Assembly: GCA_035048815.1 (NCBI GenBank)
Contig: JAUCBN010000062.1
Span: 1,002,001 to 1,066,000, forward strand
Source of the DNA: Abelmoschus esculentus
Taxonomy: Eukaryota; Streptophyta; Magnoliopsida; Malvales; Malvaceae
Direction: 5' to 3'
Length of the DNA stretch: 64,000 nucleotides
Shown: positions 12,869 through 25,800 of the stretch, in pieces
Layout: each line of letters begins with the position of its first letter
Position numbering within the stretch: the first letter of the stretch is position 1
The notes under the pieces: generated by a model
The model's database searches: none
What the model was told of the DNA's origin: nothing
The model's input: the letters and a program-made list of their open reading frames with translations, nothing else
Position numbers and translations under genes: made by a program

Positions 12869-15089
12869 TTAGTTTCTGTTATTGCAAGGTAAACAACCGC
12901 ATGATATGTTGCCTGAAAAATTCGGGTTACTTCGGTTACTCATCGGGGAGTTGTTCGACTTCTGCATTTGCTCGGCACATTGTTGTTGAGCTGAAGCTCT
13001 CCATTCCTCGGCTTTTCGATGAACGATTGCCATCCTTTTCATTAATTTCTCCTCTAATCTCGATCTCATCTTTTGTATTTTCACCTACAGAAAAAAGAAG
13101 TTAATGTTAGTCCACTAGATGGATTCATTGGCACATATTTAAATATACTCTGGAGCTTATTTTATTCATCAATGGCTAAAAAGTACTAAAAACTAAGCTT
13201 CCAAGCAGGAGACAACTCAAATTTAAGTAAACATTTCAGTTTCCCAGGAATTTTTTAATGCTGGAAGCCTGGAACTTCACATGGAGATGGAATTACAGGT
13301 TACAACCACCATGGTTTCGAATTTCGACATAAAAATAGGGACTCAATGACTTTTTAGCCTTCATGTCATGTATTTTAAGGGATAAGCATGCAGATAATGA
13401 ACTTTGAATTGGGGGAATACACTCCAACAGAGGTGGACCAGTGAAGAAAAGCAAGAGATGAGAATGTATCTCCGAATTGCAGGCGCCTCAATGAAGAACA
13501 AAACCGATTTAATAAGTTCGGATAATGCTTTGAAGTATAGTCCAAATTAGCATGTTCAGTTGATGAATAACGTTTCGAAGGTACCAATACGGTACGATAG
13601 GAACCGACTGTAAAGTCGAGAAAGATTGAACTAATACCTCGAGCTTTCTTGATTGAGCTTCTGCTTTTGCACTTTGAAGGTTCACCCAAGCTTGGATTTT
13701 TGCTTCCTCTCTTTGGTACCTGTGACCGGAGTAATAGTCATTACTGATATGCTACATAACTAAGGCAATGGTAAAAATATATTTTACCTCTTTACCTCAG
13801 GCAACATTTAGTCTTTTCCTCTTCCTCCCATGTAGGAGTTTTTGAATCCGGAACACTTCTCCAGCACACACTGCCAGTCTCGAAATGTCTAAGGCTCTTC
13901 GACACTTCTTCCTCCTCCTCTTCCCTAGAGCTCCATTTTGATGTGATAGAATCATATTGTGACTCCAGTTGTAACTTAGCTAGATGACACTCTTGCAGCT
14001 GTGAAATGTTGATTGTGCTATTAGAACTATTTGAATTGGCGGGCGCCAATGGACCTGACCGATTATCCGGCGTGTTATGCCGCGCGGGAGACAAGCTCTT
14101 GAACGGTGTGTGGCATCTAGAAGTCATGGAACTTCCTAGCGGAGTCATCTCGGTGCCTGCATCTTTCATGGTTTCACTCACCGAGTTTCGGAAACGAAAC
14201 CCTTCTCTTGAGGGCTCTGAACATCTGAAATTCGGTAAAATCGGTTCGACCTCATCTGTGAACTTATCTACATAATTATGCATCAAAACAGATGTGATTA
14301 TAAAGCTTAATTGTATTCAACAGCTCACAATCAAAACAGTAAAACACAAGATTCAAACCATGGAACAGTTTAAAGTACTATTAAACTTTTAAAAGGCATA
14401 ATGAACTTAGATTCTACCTTTTAGAAAGACATCATTGGAGCCATGGATTCCACTAAATTTTCCAGTTGGATTATGGTGTTCCAATGAAATTGTCCCTTTA
14501 AAGCTTGATTTTTCAGACAATACTTCAGCTTGTTGCTTAAAGTTGTCACATTGTTTAGCTACCATGGCCGGTGACAGCTTAATGGTGTGATTTTGAGCAG
14601 GAGAGTCATGGCAAGAGCTGCTGATTAGCCATTTCTCTGCATCATCCCACTTTGAAGGAATACTTTTTCTACCACCACCGCCGCCGCTGAAGCTGAAAAC
14701 AGGCCTACCTGGTGTAGAAGGAGCTTCAGAAACTCTCCTTTGTGTTGTCACTGAGTTCACCCCAACTCTCCTCCTCTGCATTGAAACATCCAAACCAGAA
14801 GCCGACATTGGAAAAGACTTGACAAACTCAGATGTCTCCTTCAGATTAAGCTTGCAAAGTGTGTCTGAAAACGTGTCTGAAAATGGGTTATCATTGCTCT
14901 GACCATAAATGCTCGTTGCATTACTCTCCATAGCCTGTTCCTGAATCACATGAAACTAAAACACAAACACATTAACTGCAGAAATCAACAAACACAAAGA
15001 ATGCAACAAATGTGGGATCCTTAAGCTCAAAATACCCCATTAGAGATCAAAAGTGGAGCTTGAAAGTATTTGGGGCTAGCAAGATCCAT
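12869..15089 (-). CDS. Remorin-family protein with long N-terminal region, 448 aa
   Basis: Remorins are plant-specific proteins that organise plasma-membrane nanodomains and cell-to-cell signalling. Exons in transcript order: 15036-15089 (MDLASPKYFQAPLLISNG), 14418-14940, 13796-14267, 13638-13719, 12869-13084; all phases agree. Residues 1-300 are Ser/Pro/Asn-rich and probably disordered, with the conserved patch GRKSIPSKWDDAEKWL near residue 115 and DAGTEMTPLGSS near 230. The remorin C-terminal coiled coil runs from about WEEEEKTKCCLRYQREEAKI to RKAEEWRASAQQQCAEQMQ. The protein ends SCGCLPCNNRN; a Cys-rich tail like this is the S-acylated membrane anchor in known remorins. The layout fits the long-N-terminus remorin groups (group 6-like). 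A Glu run REEEEEEV lies before the coiled coil. The start is chosen because the 18-codon first exon joins in phase and has no ATG upstream in frame. Confidence 0.9.
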
Positions 15090-16491
15090 CCTTCTTGCTG
15101 AAGATGAACTGATTTTCTTGGTCAGGAGATGGGGTTTTGTATTTTGAAAATACTAACAAGTAACAAGTTAATATAAACTGTGGCATGTGAAAGCGATTGC
15201 AGTTTGAAGATTGAACAGACAAAGAAGTTGGCTAAACAAGGAAAAAGCTTAGACTTGTAGAGAACTATGAACCAATGTACTACAGTTTCATAAGTCACAT
15301 GAGCTGGATAAGTGAATTACCATTAAACAAAAGCTTAAATTGCAGCAATTACCCTTTCAAAATGAAACACAGTGACACATTGTTCCAGTCTCACGAATTC
15401 ACATAAATGAGCTAGGAGACGAAATAGTACTTCATCAAAAGGAGAGGAACTTTGGGAGCTGAACATAATTTAATACTACAAAAGAATGCACACAAAAAAT
15501 AACTTTTACTCCTTGAATTTAACAATTTCTTGCAACTTAATCCCTGAACTTGGCCTTTTTGTATGTGGCACTCTTAGAATGGGAGAAAATTTTGAGAATA
15601 ATCCAATCTAAAATTTTATTTTGGAATATAAGTGATTTTCAACTATATTTTAGATTCTAAGCCAATTTTTACAGTGCAGATAGAAGAATGTGATGTACAA
15701 GTGAGAACGCCACCTGCAGGTGACGTCGTCCTCCCGACTACAGTGTAGCTTTAGGCTTAAATTCCAAAATAAACTTTAAACACCTTATTTTCTCAAATAA
15801 AATTTTTAAATGATCTATATATCCAACGGAGCCCTGAGTATTCCTCATGGAACATGGCAATTGACACAATATCAGATTGCTACATTGGGAGGACTAAATT
15901 GGGGAAGTTACAAAGTTCATGGATTAAAAGTTTCTTTACCCCTTTAATCCTTGGCCATTGAGTCATCAGTTTTGAACAAAAAAGCAAAGAAATTGGACAA
16001 TATGAAACAACTTCTTTATTGGTTTGTTTATATGCTTCTTCTGTATTCTTTTTGAGAAGCTTCTCAATTGGATTTCATCTTTACTTCAGAATGTGAGCAT
16101 TTCACAATCCATAGGCTCTCATAAGCTGTTGCATTGCAGGTAAGCACTAGTTAAAAACATCGAAACTTCTTTTTTTTCGATCCGATTTAATATCCGAACA
16201 CGAATATGACCCTGGAAAGAAATGTATACCAGCATTTGATCTTTTTGGAATAGTTTCTTCAAAAAAAAGATAAAATTGATTCTTTGAAGCCTGGAGATGT
16301 GTGGCTGGGAGTTGGAAAAAATGCTTTTTATTGCAAATAAATACTACAGCTAGGTGATGAACAAAGCATCTCTTTCAAAGTATTATAGTGTTTAGTACTT
16401 TTGTTCATTAATGTGTGTGTTTACGTACACTTACGTAAGTGGCATAATGTAAAAAAAAATGTTCGTAACGTTTGACTGAATTATCATTTTA

Positions 16492-16850
16492 ACTCATTTT
16501 TGAAGTAATTTAGTCATTAACGTTTCATTTTGAGTTAAAATAATTCTTTTATAGATGAAAATTGTTAATCCAATGACGATAAATGATTTAAAATGACGAA
16601 ACAAACCTATATCACAATGCACATCGCGATAACAATATCACATAGACAAATATATTGACTTTACAAAATAACACAAGAGGAAAAATATAATTTTAAAAAA
16701 TTATATAAAATATAAAATATTTTTTCTCTGACGTATCATTTTATCAAATTATTTTTAATTGTTTATCATCAGTTGACTAACAGTTTTCATCCATAAAAAA
16801 TCATTTTACTAAAATGAAATGTTGAGATTAAATTGCTTGAAAAAGAATAG
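16492..16850. repeat. Foldback element, about 360 bp
   Basis: The left arm (16492-16600), containing AACGTTTCATTTTGAGTTAA and ATAGATGAAAATTGTTAATC, matches the minus strand of the right arm (16740-16850), which contains AACATTTCATTTTAGTAAAA and ATGGATGAAAACTGTTAGTC. Identity is moderate, so it is an old copy. No ORF. Size is close to the two TTAGGGTAAACT-type elements but the ends differ. Confidence 0.55.
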
Positions 16851-17924
16851 AAATCAAAAATAAATATTCAAACAAATGTTAAAGATATTTTTTTAACATT
16901 ATATCATGACAAAAAAAAAATCTTAAAAATTTTCTGCAAAAATCATCAAAATAATTGAAGTTTGTATCTAAGCACCTAAATTGTTGAGCTTTTAAAGCAA
17001 TTAATGGTTGATGGTTATCAAGAGAATCAAAATCAAAGAGATGCATGTTGCTAATGGCCTAACAATCAATCAAATAGAAGCAAATTGATGACCAATGGTG
17101 TCCTTCCTCTTCGTTTTGGTTGAGATTTTATGTTAAAGTTGTAACATTAAAAATATAAGAGTTAATCGATTAAACCGAATTACTCAAAAAAAAATTTCTG
17201 TAACACGTTAATTAATCAGTTTTATTAAATTTTTTTACCAAACCGAAAAAAGTTTAATTATTCGGTCGATTTTTAAATTAACCAAAATTTATTATAAAAA
17301 ATAGATAAATTACACAAATGGTCAATAAAATATGTTAAAATGATCTTTTTAGACACTAAAATTTCAAAGTTACAAAACAATCATTAAACTTATCAAAGTA
17401 TTATAAAATGATCATATAATTTAAAAAATTAAGAATCATTTTATAAATTTTAAAAATTTATTGACAATATATATAACATATAATAATTAATATATAATAG
17501 TTCCAATTAGTTTAATTAATTAATTGGTTTTAAACTGAATTAACCGATTTAAAAAATAACTCTTAATCATTAATTGATCTTATCAAAAATTAACCAACAA
17601 ATTAAATAAAAAAAATTAATTTAATCGATTAATTTAATAAAAATCAAATAATACACACCCCTGTATCTTAAGAGTTTCTCGTTGTTATAAGGGCAAAAAA
17701 TAGTCAACAGCCCAAGTTGATTGATTAATGTGGACCAAAAAGATATAAGGACCAAATTGGGGAAGTTGATAAGTTTAGAGACTAAAATTTGATTTATTCA
17801 AAATATTAAGGGATAGAAAGGAAGTAGATTATATGATTTGAAGTGTCTATGTCGCCTAAACTTTGGATATAAATCAAAACCCATACGACTGTTTTAAGAT
17901 ATAAACAAGAAATCATAATTTTGG

Positions 17925-18312
17925 TTTTAGGGTTTTATGATTTAGTTTAAAATTTAGGGTCTGAGGTTTAAATTTATAGATTTATAATTTAGGGTTCAGA
18001 TATTAGAGGTTACAATAATAGGATCAAAATTTTAGTTTTTAAATTATAAATTCTAACCACAGACTTTAAATTTTAAATTTTAGTTTTTACCTATTGTACA
18101 CGGTATATAATTGAATAAAAATCTATTGTCTTCTATCGGTATCTCATTTTATCCTTTGTGTTAAAAAAATTAAAAAATTAAATTGTAGACCTTAATTCTA
18201 ATTTTCTATATCTAAACCCTAAATTCTAAAAAATACAGTCAACCCTCAATTTCCTAAACTCTAACCACAACCTTAACCTTGAACCATAAACTCTAAACTC
18301 ACTGATCTAAAG
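17925..18312. repeat. Degenerate telomere-like inverted repeat
   Basis: 17925-18000 carries TTTAGGG-like words (TTTTAGGGTTTTATG, AATTTAGGGTCTGAGG, AATTTAGGGTTCAG). 18200-18310 carries the opposite strand (CTAAACCCTAAATTCT, TCAACCCTCAATTTCC). The two halves could fold back on each other. Degenerate telomere-like repeats of this kind are common in plant intergenic DNA. Confidence 0.45.
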
Positions 18313-18708
18313 TGAAGACATCAACGAAAACACGATTAAGAGGTAGATGATTTGCGCCCTATATAATTACCCTAAAAACATTAAGAAAAGACACATACCC
18401 TACATTTAAATGTGATTGGTCAGAGAAGCAAATAATGGAAAGAGTAATTCCATTAAACCCTTCAACGTTTGTCTTAACGTGGCACCTGCAAAACCAACAA
18501 GCAACACAAATTTTATATTGATTAAGATACTCAATGATTGAAACAGAGATGTAAATCTCATCGTTGATTTGTAACACATAGCTCCAATGTCCCATGTTGT
18601 CACCATTATCGTAATAAAAATTGCAGGAAAAAAAAAAAACAATACCTTATTTAAACTGTGCAAAACCAGCACTTCAATCTCCATGTTTTTGGTCTTAAAC
18701 ATAAACCA

Positions 18709-19247
18709 ATGTCTTTAGCAGGCTCCTTTCCTCTTCATGTTCCAGTTACAGCTTCGAGCTCACCTGCAAAACATGTCAACAAGATCATGATGCTTAGGAA
18801 AAACCAGGTTCCAAACAAGAAAACACCCACTTCACAGATCAAATCCTTCTCCAAGAACAAGGTCAAAGATGCTTGTTTAGTGTTTTTCAGGATGTGATTG
18901 GCAAAATTTGTGTTCCATGTTTGTTGGTGTTGTCTGTAACATGAATGCTTGGATGACTGGTTGCAGGTTTTTGAGGATCAGTCTGAAGGTGTGATCTGCT
19001 ACAGAGATGAAAATGGAGAAATGGTTTGCGAAGGATACGATGAAGGACCTCGATTTCGTCAACAAACATTCTATCATCTTCGGTAAGAACCCTGTATTGG
19101 ATCTTCAGTTGACAACAGTCCTGAGATCGAACGTTCGAATTACTGACTGTATTTTTTCATTGTTGAGCTGAATCCAGAGATGCTGAGATCCTTGATCTTC
19201 TTCAAGATAGATGGCTTCAAATTGTTAATGGTGTCAATGAATTTTAA
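18709..19247 (+). CDS. Small plant protein of unknown function, about 112 aa
   Basis: Three exons. Exon 1 starts at the ATG at 18709 (MSLAGSFPLHVPVTASSSPAK). Exon 2 is 18967-19082 (VFEDQSEGVICYRDENGEMVCEGYDEGPRF...). Exon 3 is 19178-19247 (DAEILDLLQDRWLQIVNGVNEF, stop TAA). Exons 2 and 3 join in phase with clean GT/AG borders. The exon 1 donor is uncertain: after 18861 (AAG|GTCAAAG) or after 18879, both phase 0, giving 112 or 118 aa. The first half is basic and Ser/Lys-rich; the second half is acidic and looks conserved (ENGEMVCEGYDEGPRF). No signal peptide or membrane helix. I believe related proteins occur across eudicots, but I cannot put a name or function on it. Confidence 0.65.
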
Positions 19248-19806
19248 CAAGTTCCAATAATTCAAACATGGCTCTCACCGGATTCCGCAATTCAACAAAA
19301 AACTGTAATTCAGTAGCTAAAGTTATCTGCCAACAAGCTACTGGTCCAGTGGCAGGACTCTGTTAACTCTAGATTCAATGTTTGAACAGTCTGGAAATCC
19401 TTCCCTGCTTCTTCCAGGAATAGTTGTAGAATCTGTAATGCTTGTTTCGGAAAAAAAACAGAAGAACATATATTGCAAAAATGAAAAATTCATTTCTATT
19501 GTAATCAATCACTTTGTTTTTACATGATGTAATAAACTAACAGTATGATGGAATATGTATGCTGAATACAATAAAAAAAACATGTTTTGCATAAAAATTT
19601 CATGCAAGGGTCACTAAATATTTGACCTATGACAGAAATTTCCATGGCTTAGAAAAGGCTGTCCTAGCAAAAAACATAAGGATTTTCTTCTCTTTTGTTG
19701 TGTAATGAAAAATTGACCTTCTAAAAGAATTGAAAAATGTGAATCAATCTTATGAACAAAGGAAAACAGAATAGGAGAGATGAACTCTGAGATTTCGTTC
19801 ATGAAA

Positions 19807-22800
19807 TCACAAAACGGAGATCCCATGTTGTTCATTCTCTTCACCTGTATCTGACTGAGATTTGCCTGATGTGGTAGGAGAAGACCACTGATCTGGGATC
19901 ATTAGAAAATATGTTGTCATTGCTTTCCGGAACCTTATCTTGTATTGCTTTGGTGAAATTACTGTTGGTGATGCATTCTTCGGTCCACCGAGGATGCCGG
20001 AAGCCTTCACCCAAGTTTCAAGATGCTTGTCCCAGGTATACTGCCTCATGTAATCGATGATTCCCACAACTAGTTCATGCTTCTCTTCATCCACTCCAAC
20101 TAGTAATGAGTAATCCATCACGTCGCTTGCCTGCAAGGTTGAAAAGATGAAGAAATAAGAAAAAACAGGATGTTGTGCACTTTTAGGTAATCTAAACTAG
20201 AAATGCATGTCATGCAGATGGATCTCCTGGCTCAGAAACTTACTGCAAGAAAAGCAGTGTCATTCCAGATTGCTCTTTCTAATAGCCGCTTTGCTTTATT
20301 ACTCACAAAAATCGGGGAAGTCCGCATTGATTCAATCAAATTCTGATCTAGCAGAACCTTGTTGCCTCCACTAGATTGGGGAACATAACGAGATCTAGAT
20401 CCTTTGAGATCATATTGCCGCGTGACATTTCGTCCGAACAGGACATTCTCCATAACCAGAACATCCATCTTTGCCTCTTTCCCACCTTTAAGATGCTTTG
20501 CCGAAACCTTCCAACAGAAATCAACAATAAGAAGAAAATAATGATCATAGAAAATATGTGCAATACCATCTCATTCCTAAAAGCTCATAAAAGCAAAGGT
20601 TTCATTGGAAAGTATCCATAATTATCATCATACAACATGGATAATTCTAAACTTAATAGATAGATTATGTCAGGGTTATTCCAATTAATTGATCAAAATT
20701 AGATTAATGATTACCGTATGTGGCATTAGAGCATCTGAAGTCATAGGAACAAGTACCTGATAAATACCGAGAATCTTTGCCAAGCATGTCGGACTTCGAG
20801 AACTAATTGATTCGGACAAGTACTTGAAATATTCGGGTGCAATTTTTATAAATGATTCCATCTCTGTCTTTGTGACTTGTTTAATGATAAACCGGTCATC
20901 CGAGGTTTTCGCAAAGAAAACATTGCTCTTGCCTCCCTGAGCTTTCCACTTCCTGCAATGACTCAGAGACCTTATGAAATCAAGCTCTGATGGGCAACAC
21001 ATTCTCCTTAATGCTTCGAATCTCTTGGCATAATAACATATAACAGTAAATTTCACTTTATCAGACGACCCATCATCTCCGAAAGACACCTTTACATGCA
21101 AAGACTTTGTGAGGGATTGTGGATCCATATTCGAGCTTCGAGATCCAATAGTGGTATCCTTTGAAACAAGACTTCTATGAGGATCTAAGGTAATCTCATC
21201 AAAAGAATGTAACAGTTGAATCACTGATTCAGGAAACGATACTGAAGCTGTTACATCCCCACTTTCTTTAGGCCTATCCCCATCATCACTTACCTGGAAA
21301 TGATATTCGGGTGATGCTAGAGCGTATGATATCATACTTGTGGGCTCATCATCATAAACTGGAATAACAGTGCCATTAAAGCCCACGGGCAAAAGCAGTC
21401 TAGCCCCGTCTTGCACTTCCAACGCACTAAATGATGAAACATATATTGGATCATATTCAGTAAATGTATCAAGCTTTGAAGCATTTCCTAAAAGGTTTTT
21501 GTTCAAGGAGCGGTAGAAGCTTAAGAAAGGCATTTTTAACCAGCTTACAGTGTCTTCCAAATTTTCAGAGCTTTTAGTGGACCATACCGATGCATGAGGA
21601 TGAGAGACCTTCGTCTCAAGCTTTTCTTCAGAGTGGACTTCCAAATCTAAGCCTTCTGTTACTGCATCCGCAACAGCAATATCTAAAGCAGCAGAATCAG
21701 AAAGAGAACACGAGATGTTATTGGGTAGTACAACTGCTTGCTGAATTTCACCGGTCCAAGCAGCATTGAGGGTATCTGACAATTTTTCTATGACAGGAAA
21801 TTGGCCATCAGACAAGGCCCGGCGAACATTTTCCTGAGGTTTCTCACATTCCAGACGCTCAAACATGCTCTGGCTATCAGAAAGAATACTACAGTCTTCA
21901 GATACCGTATTAGAAGTTTCACTCATATCTGGTTCTTGATGTATCAAGTCTGAGTGATTGGTGTTGCTATTTAATTCTCCTTGGTCGGAGGCCCTATCAA
22001 GCTTCGCATCTGCAAGAGCAAGGTCACAGCATTCATTACCTTTTCTAAGTTCCAGCATACCGATGTCCTGGAGGTTGTAATTTTCTAAATTGGCTGCAAA
22101 AACCATGCGGTGATCCCACATATAAGATTGGAAAAGCAATTGCCTCCGCAACCGGTTAAGTTCAAGAATGTCAATAGCAGGTTCCCCTTTTTTCACTTCC
22201 CTTTTCAAAGCCTTTTGCAAGGTTTCCTGAACCAAATCCAAGAACAATAAGAAACCAAACACTAAAAACAGCAATAAATATATTTGGCATTTGCCAAAGT
22301 TCTATTCGTTAACAGAATTATATAGATAAATGCAAAGGGTAATCACAATGGACCTCCAAAATTCAAACTTTTCAAAAAAAATGTTGACTATCTAACATGG
22401 AAAATTTGAAAAATACTGAGATATTATTTATAACAGGTATTTTTATTGTCTCAATCATCAGCAGTCGTAGTTGTTCATTTTTCATGGTCAACATAATCGA
22501 AAAAGTAAAACATGTAAAGGAAGTCTCACCTGAAACTCCATTTTCTCCTTTTGTAACATTCCTTCAAGCTCAGCAATTTGATGTCTCAGTTCAGGTATTT
22601 TCGTGATACTATGGGGTGCCCCAGCCGCAATTAATTTATCTGTAATTTTACTTAGGGAACTTAATACTTCAGAAAACATATGCTCTGCCCGGTCAACCAC
22701 CTGTTTTCGTTAAATAGATAAAATATATTACTCACTGCAGAGAGATCTATATCAACTACTTCAAAAAAACAAAATTATCATCCGCACACCTTTTCTGTCT

Positions 22801-25800
22801 CTTTCTGTATCCATTCCTGATTCTTGAAGTCAAAACTAATTTTTGAAGGTGGAAGATAGACAGAATGGACATCAATTGTAGCATACCGAAAGCAAGCAAC
22901 CATTCTCCCAAATCTACAGATATTTAAACAATGAATAATCAATTCATTTGAACATTCACAAAGTCTCTTAGAGCACACATAGATATTCTATGATTGGTAC
23001 CATCGACCGAGGAGTTGTATGGACAAGAAAGGTAGATTTTAAATCAAACAAGTACATAGCAGTGATTAATGACACAATGTGGCAGATTATAACAATAGGT
23101 CAAGTGCCTTCACAAAAGCCGCTTTTAGCTTATTTTGAATGAGGCAACTATTTGTACATAAATGATATCTGGTTAATAAATATAAAGATTATAGAAAACG
23201 GACCCGTAGAAACGAAGACAATCTCTATGTAAAGAATGGCCACAGCTTGCAACCCGGCTTGCAGCTGCATGGTTTGAAAAACTAAGCTCCAAAAACTTCC
23301 CAAAAGATAAACCCCATGCAGCATCAGACATCACTATTCTCCGGGTGGTCGGGGGTAAGCCATTGGCTGTTGGACATCGCATGCATCTGTGCCACATCCA
23401 GATTTTGCCCAGTCTTTCACCGGATAAGAAATTTTCAGAGAGTTTCTTAACAGATATGGTGAGGGTTCCTTGTTGATGACTATAACAGTGAATGTGTGCT
23501 TCCGAAGGCAAATCACATGAATGACATCGGTAACTCTGAAAAATCAATGCTCTCCATAGTTTCAAAAGGACTTTTGGAGTTTGTACAATGCTATATATAA
23601 ATGCAAGGGAAAAATATTTACCTGATTCAATAAATCATCGCGTAAATACCGACCCAAAGGTTTATCAAAGCTGCCATAGTACTTGATACGAAAGAGATGG
23701 GATCTTTCGCAGATACTCCTTTTCCACACGCATCTAGATGATAAAGAAACCAAAATGCTCTGGTTGTCTTTGGGTGATGGAGGAAATTCTTCTTTCAATG
23801 GTTTTGACTCCTCAGAAAGGTTATTAAGGTTATTACTATCTTGTTGCTCAGATGATGACTCTGAACCACCCGGCTGAATTTCAACTGCTGTGCTATGATT
23901 CTCTTGGTCAATGTGTGCCATACAAAATTGCCCCAAAGAATCTAATTGTACACAAGTACCAAAATTGAGATCATTATTCAATAAAGCTGTCTCCCTTTCC
24001 TCTGCAAAAGCTTCCATCATTGAAGATACTTTGGAATCCATATAATTTTTCTTGGAAAAGGAATCTGAAATAACTTTTTCAGAAGTTAACGGTGAAAGGT
24101 CAGTGAATTCTAAAGAGGGTGAACTTGAAGACAATAAACTTGTACCATTAGGTAAAGTGGGAACACCATTAGCTCTTTGGTGCTCCTGGGACAATCCATC
24201 GGCAGGAATAGTAAAACCAGGAAAGGTTGATATGGACCTCACAACGCTTGGTGGTTTATCCAGAAGTGTCATAGCAATCGGACTGTCCAAAGGCAATTCT
24301 GGCAGAGATGCTCCTTCATCAGCAAGAAACGATGTCTCCAGAGCCAAGTGATAAGCTGCAAAAACTCCATATTGGACCACATGCTTGACTTTCTTCAATT
24401 CATCTCCGTTTGCCCCCCTAAGTAATATCTGAAGCAAATATATACATGCAAGCACACAGGATAGATTAACTAAATGGTCCATTACTACAAATTTCATATA
24501 GACCAACAATGTTGGGAAAATAAATATTATCACCATAAAATTCTGTGTAAATTTTGATTTCATCTACTTTTATATTCTACTCGTTATTGTTCTTGGTTAG
24601 TTTTGGATAACTTACAGTGTAGCCCAATGGCTTTGGGCAGCCTTCAAAATACATTAATGTCTTGGTCAATTTCTTCCCTCCTAGTCCAGAAGAACCAAGA
24701 TCTTCGACAAACCGCTCAACATGAAACTTTTCACAGCAACCCATCTTCTGAGAAGAAAGATGATCAACTGAAGGGACTATTTGAGAGCCTGTGCAGCGTG
24801 CAATGCGTTCTAACAAAGTCCTCTTGACGTTGAGAACAAGTGATATATTCTTTTCAAGAAGATTATCCTGGACGAAACGGGAAACTGATTTCTCTACCAG
24901 AAGGATGTTGGGTTGTTGTGCAACTATCTTTGCTACTGCCATCTTCAAATGGTCCATTTCCTGGTTGAAGAAGGATAAAAAAGATAACTGGTAGGGTAAA
25001 AAAGCATAGAAGCTCGTTAAAACAAAAGGCAGTAATTCTAAACACACACATGAATGGCAAAAAAATGAAATACCTGCTGCAACAAAGTATCGAAACTTGA
25101 AAATAGGTTAGAGACACGCTGGTATTCAAGAGCTCCACTAAGGATCAATAACCGAGGTTTCTCTATTTTGGAAGCCATTCGCCGATGAGCAACATTCTTC
25201 TTGCAAACAACTCCTTTGACAATCATACTATAAGAACCATAGCGAAATCACAAAGAGAAAAGGAAAATGATAATGACCAATGCAGCAGTATAGTTGAATT
25301 GGCATGTTGGTATCATGCAGCAAATGAAAGTGACAAAAATTGTGCAACTGATAGTCTAATATAAAAATTGTACTATGATGAAAACTTGCATTTCAAAAGA
25401 ACAGAACACATAATCAGTTGTATAGAAACAATTATCATCCTGCATAGCAATTACCTGTCACACCGACGTCCAGAAGCTATGCATTTCACTTTAACATATC
25501 CACCGGGATCCATCCCTCCCCCGGTGCTTCTGTCCGGCTTTAAAAGAGTAGCAGCTTCCCATGAAAGAGCACTGATGATCTCCAACCAGCTTTCTTTATC
25601 ATTTTCATCACCCACAGGAAGGTTCTCGACTTGTAAAAGTTGAGATACCAAAGCCCTAAAATGTCCATCAACTATATTCTTCAATGCTTTCTTTTGCACC
25701 TCATTTGTCTTATCCTTAAACCGAGATTTCCCACTTCCAAAGCTGCTTGTGCGCAGAAATCCCAACTCTCCTGTAACACAGTAATCTTCATCGTCATCGT

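Larger units (their letters stand above)
15170..18640. other. AT-rich intergenic region rich in inverted repeats
   Basis: 3.4 kb without a gene I can support. 15170-16440 shows no clear structure apart from a short GC-richer patch at about 15710-15760. 16492-16850 is a foldback element, 17150-17660 is AT-rich sequence with many ATTAATCGATTAA-like palindromes and a possible element end at CACCCCTG (about 17657-17664), and 17925-18312 holds degenerate telomere-like arms. 18330-18640 is probably the promoter and leader of the next gene. Confidence 0.5.

Noticed and set aside
18658..18708. GTG start 17 codons before the small-protein ATG
   Set aside because: Non-AUG; the ATG at 18709 gives the sensible N-terminus MSLAGSFPLHVPV.
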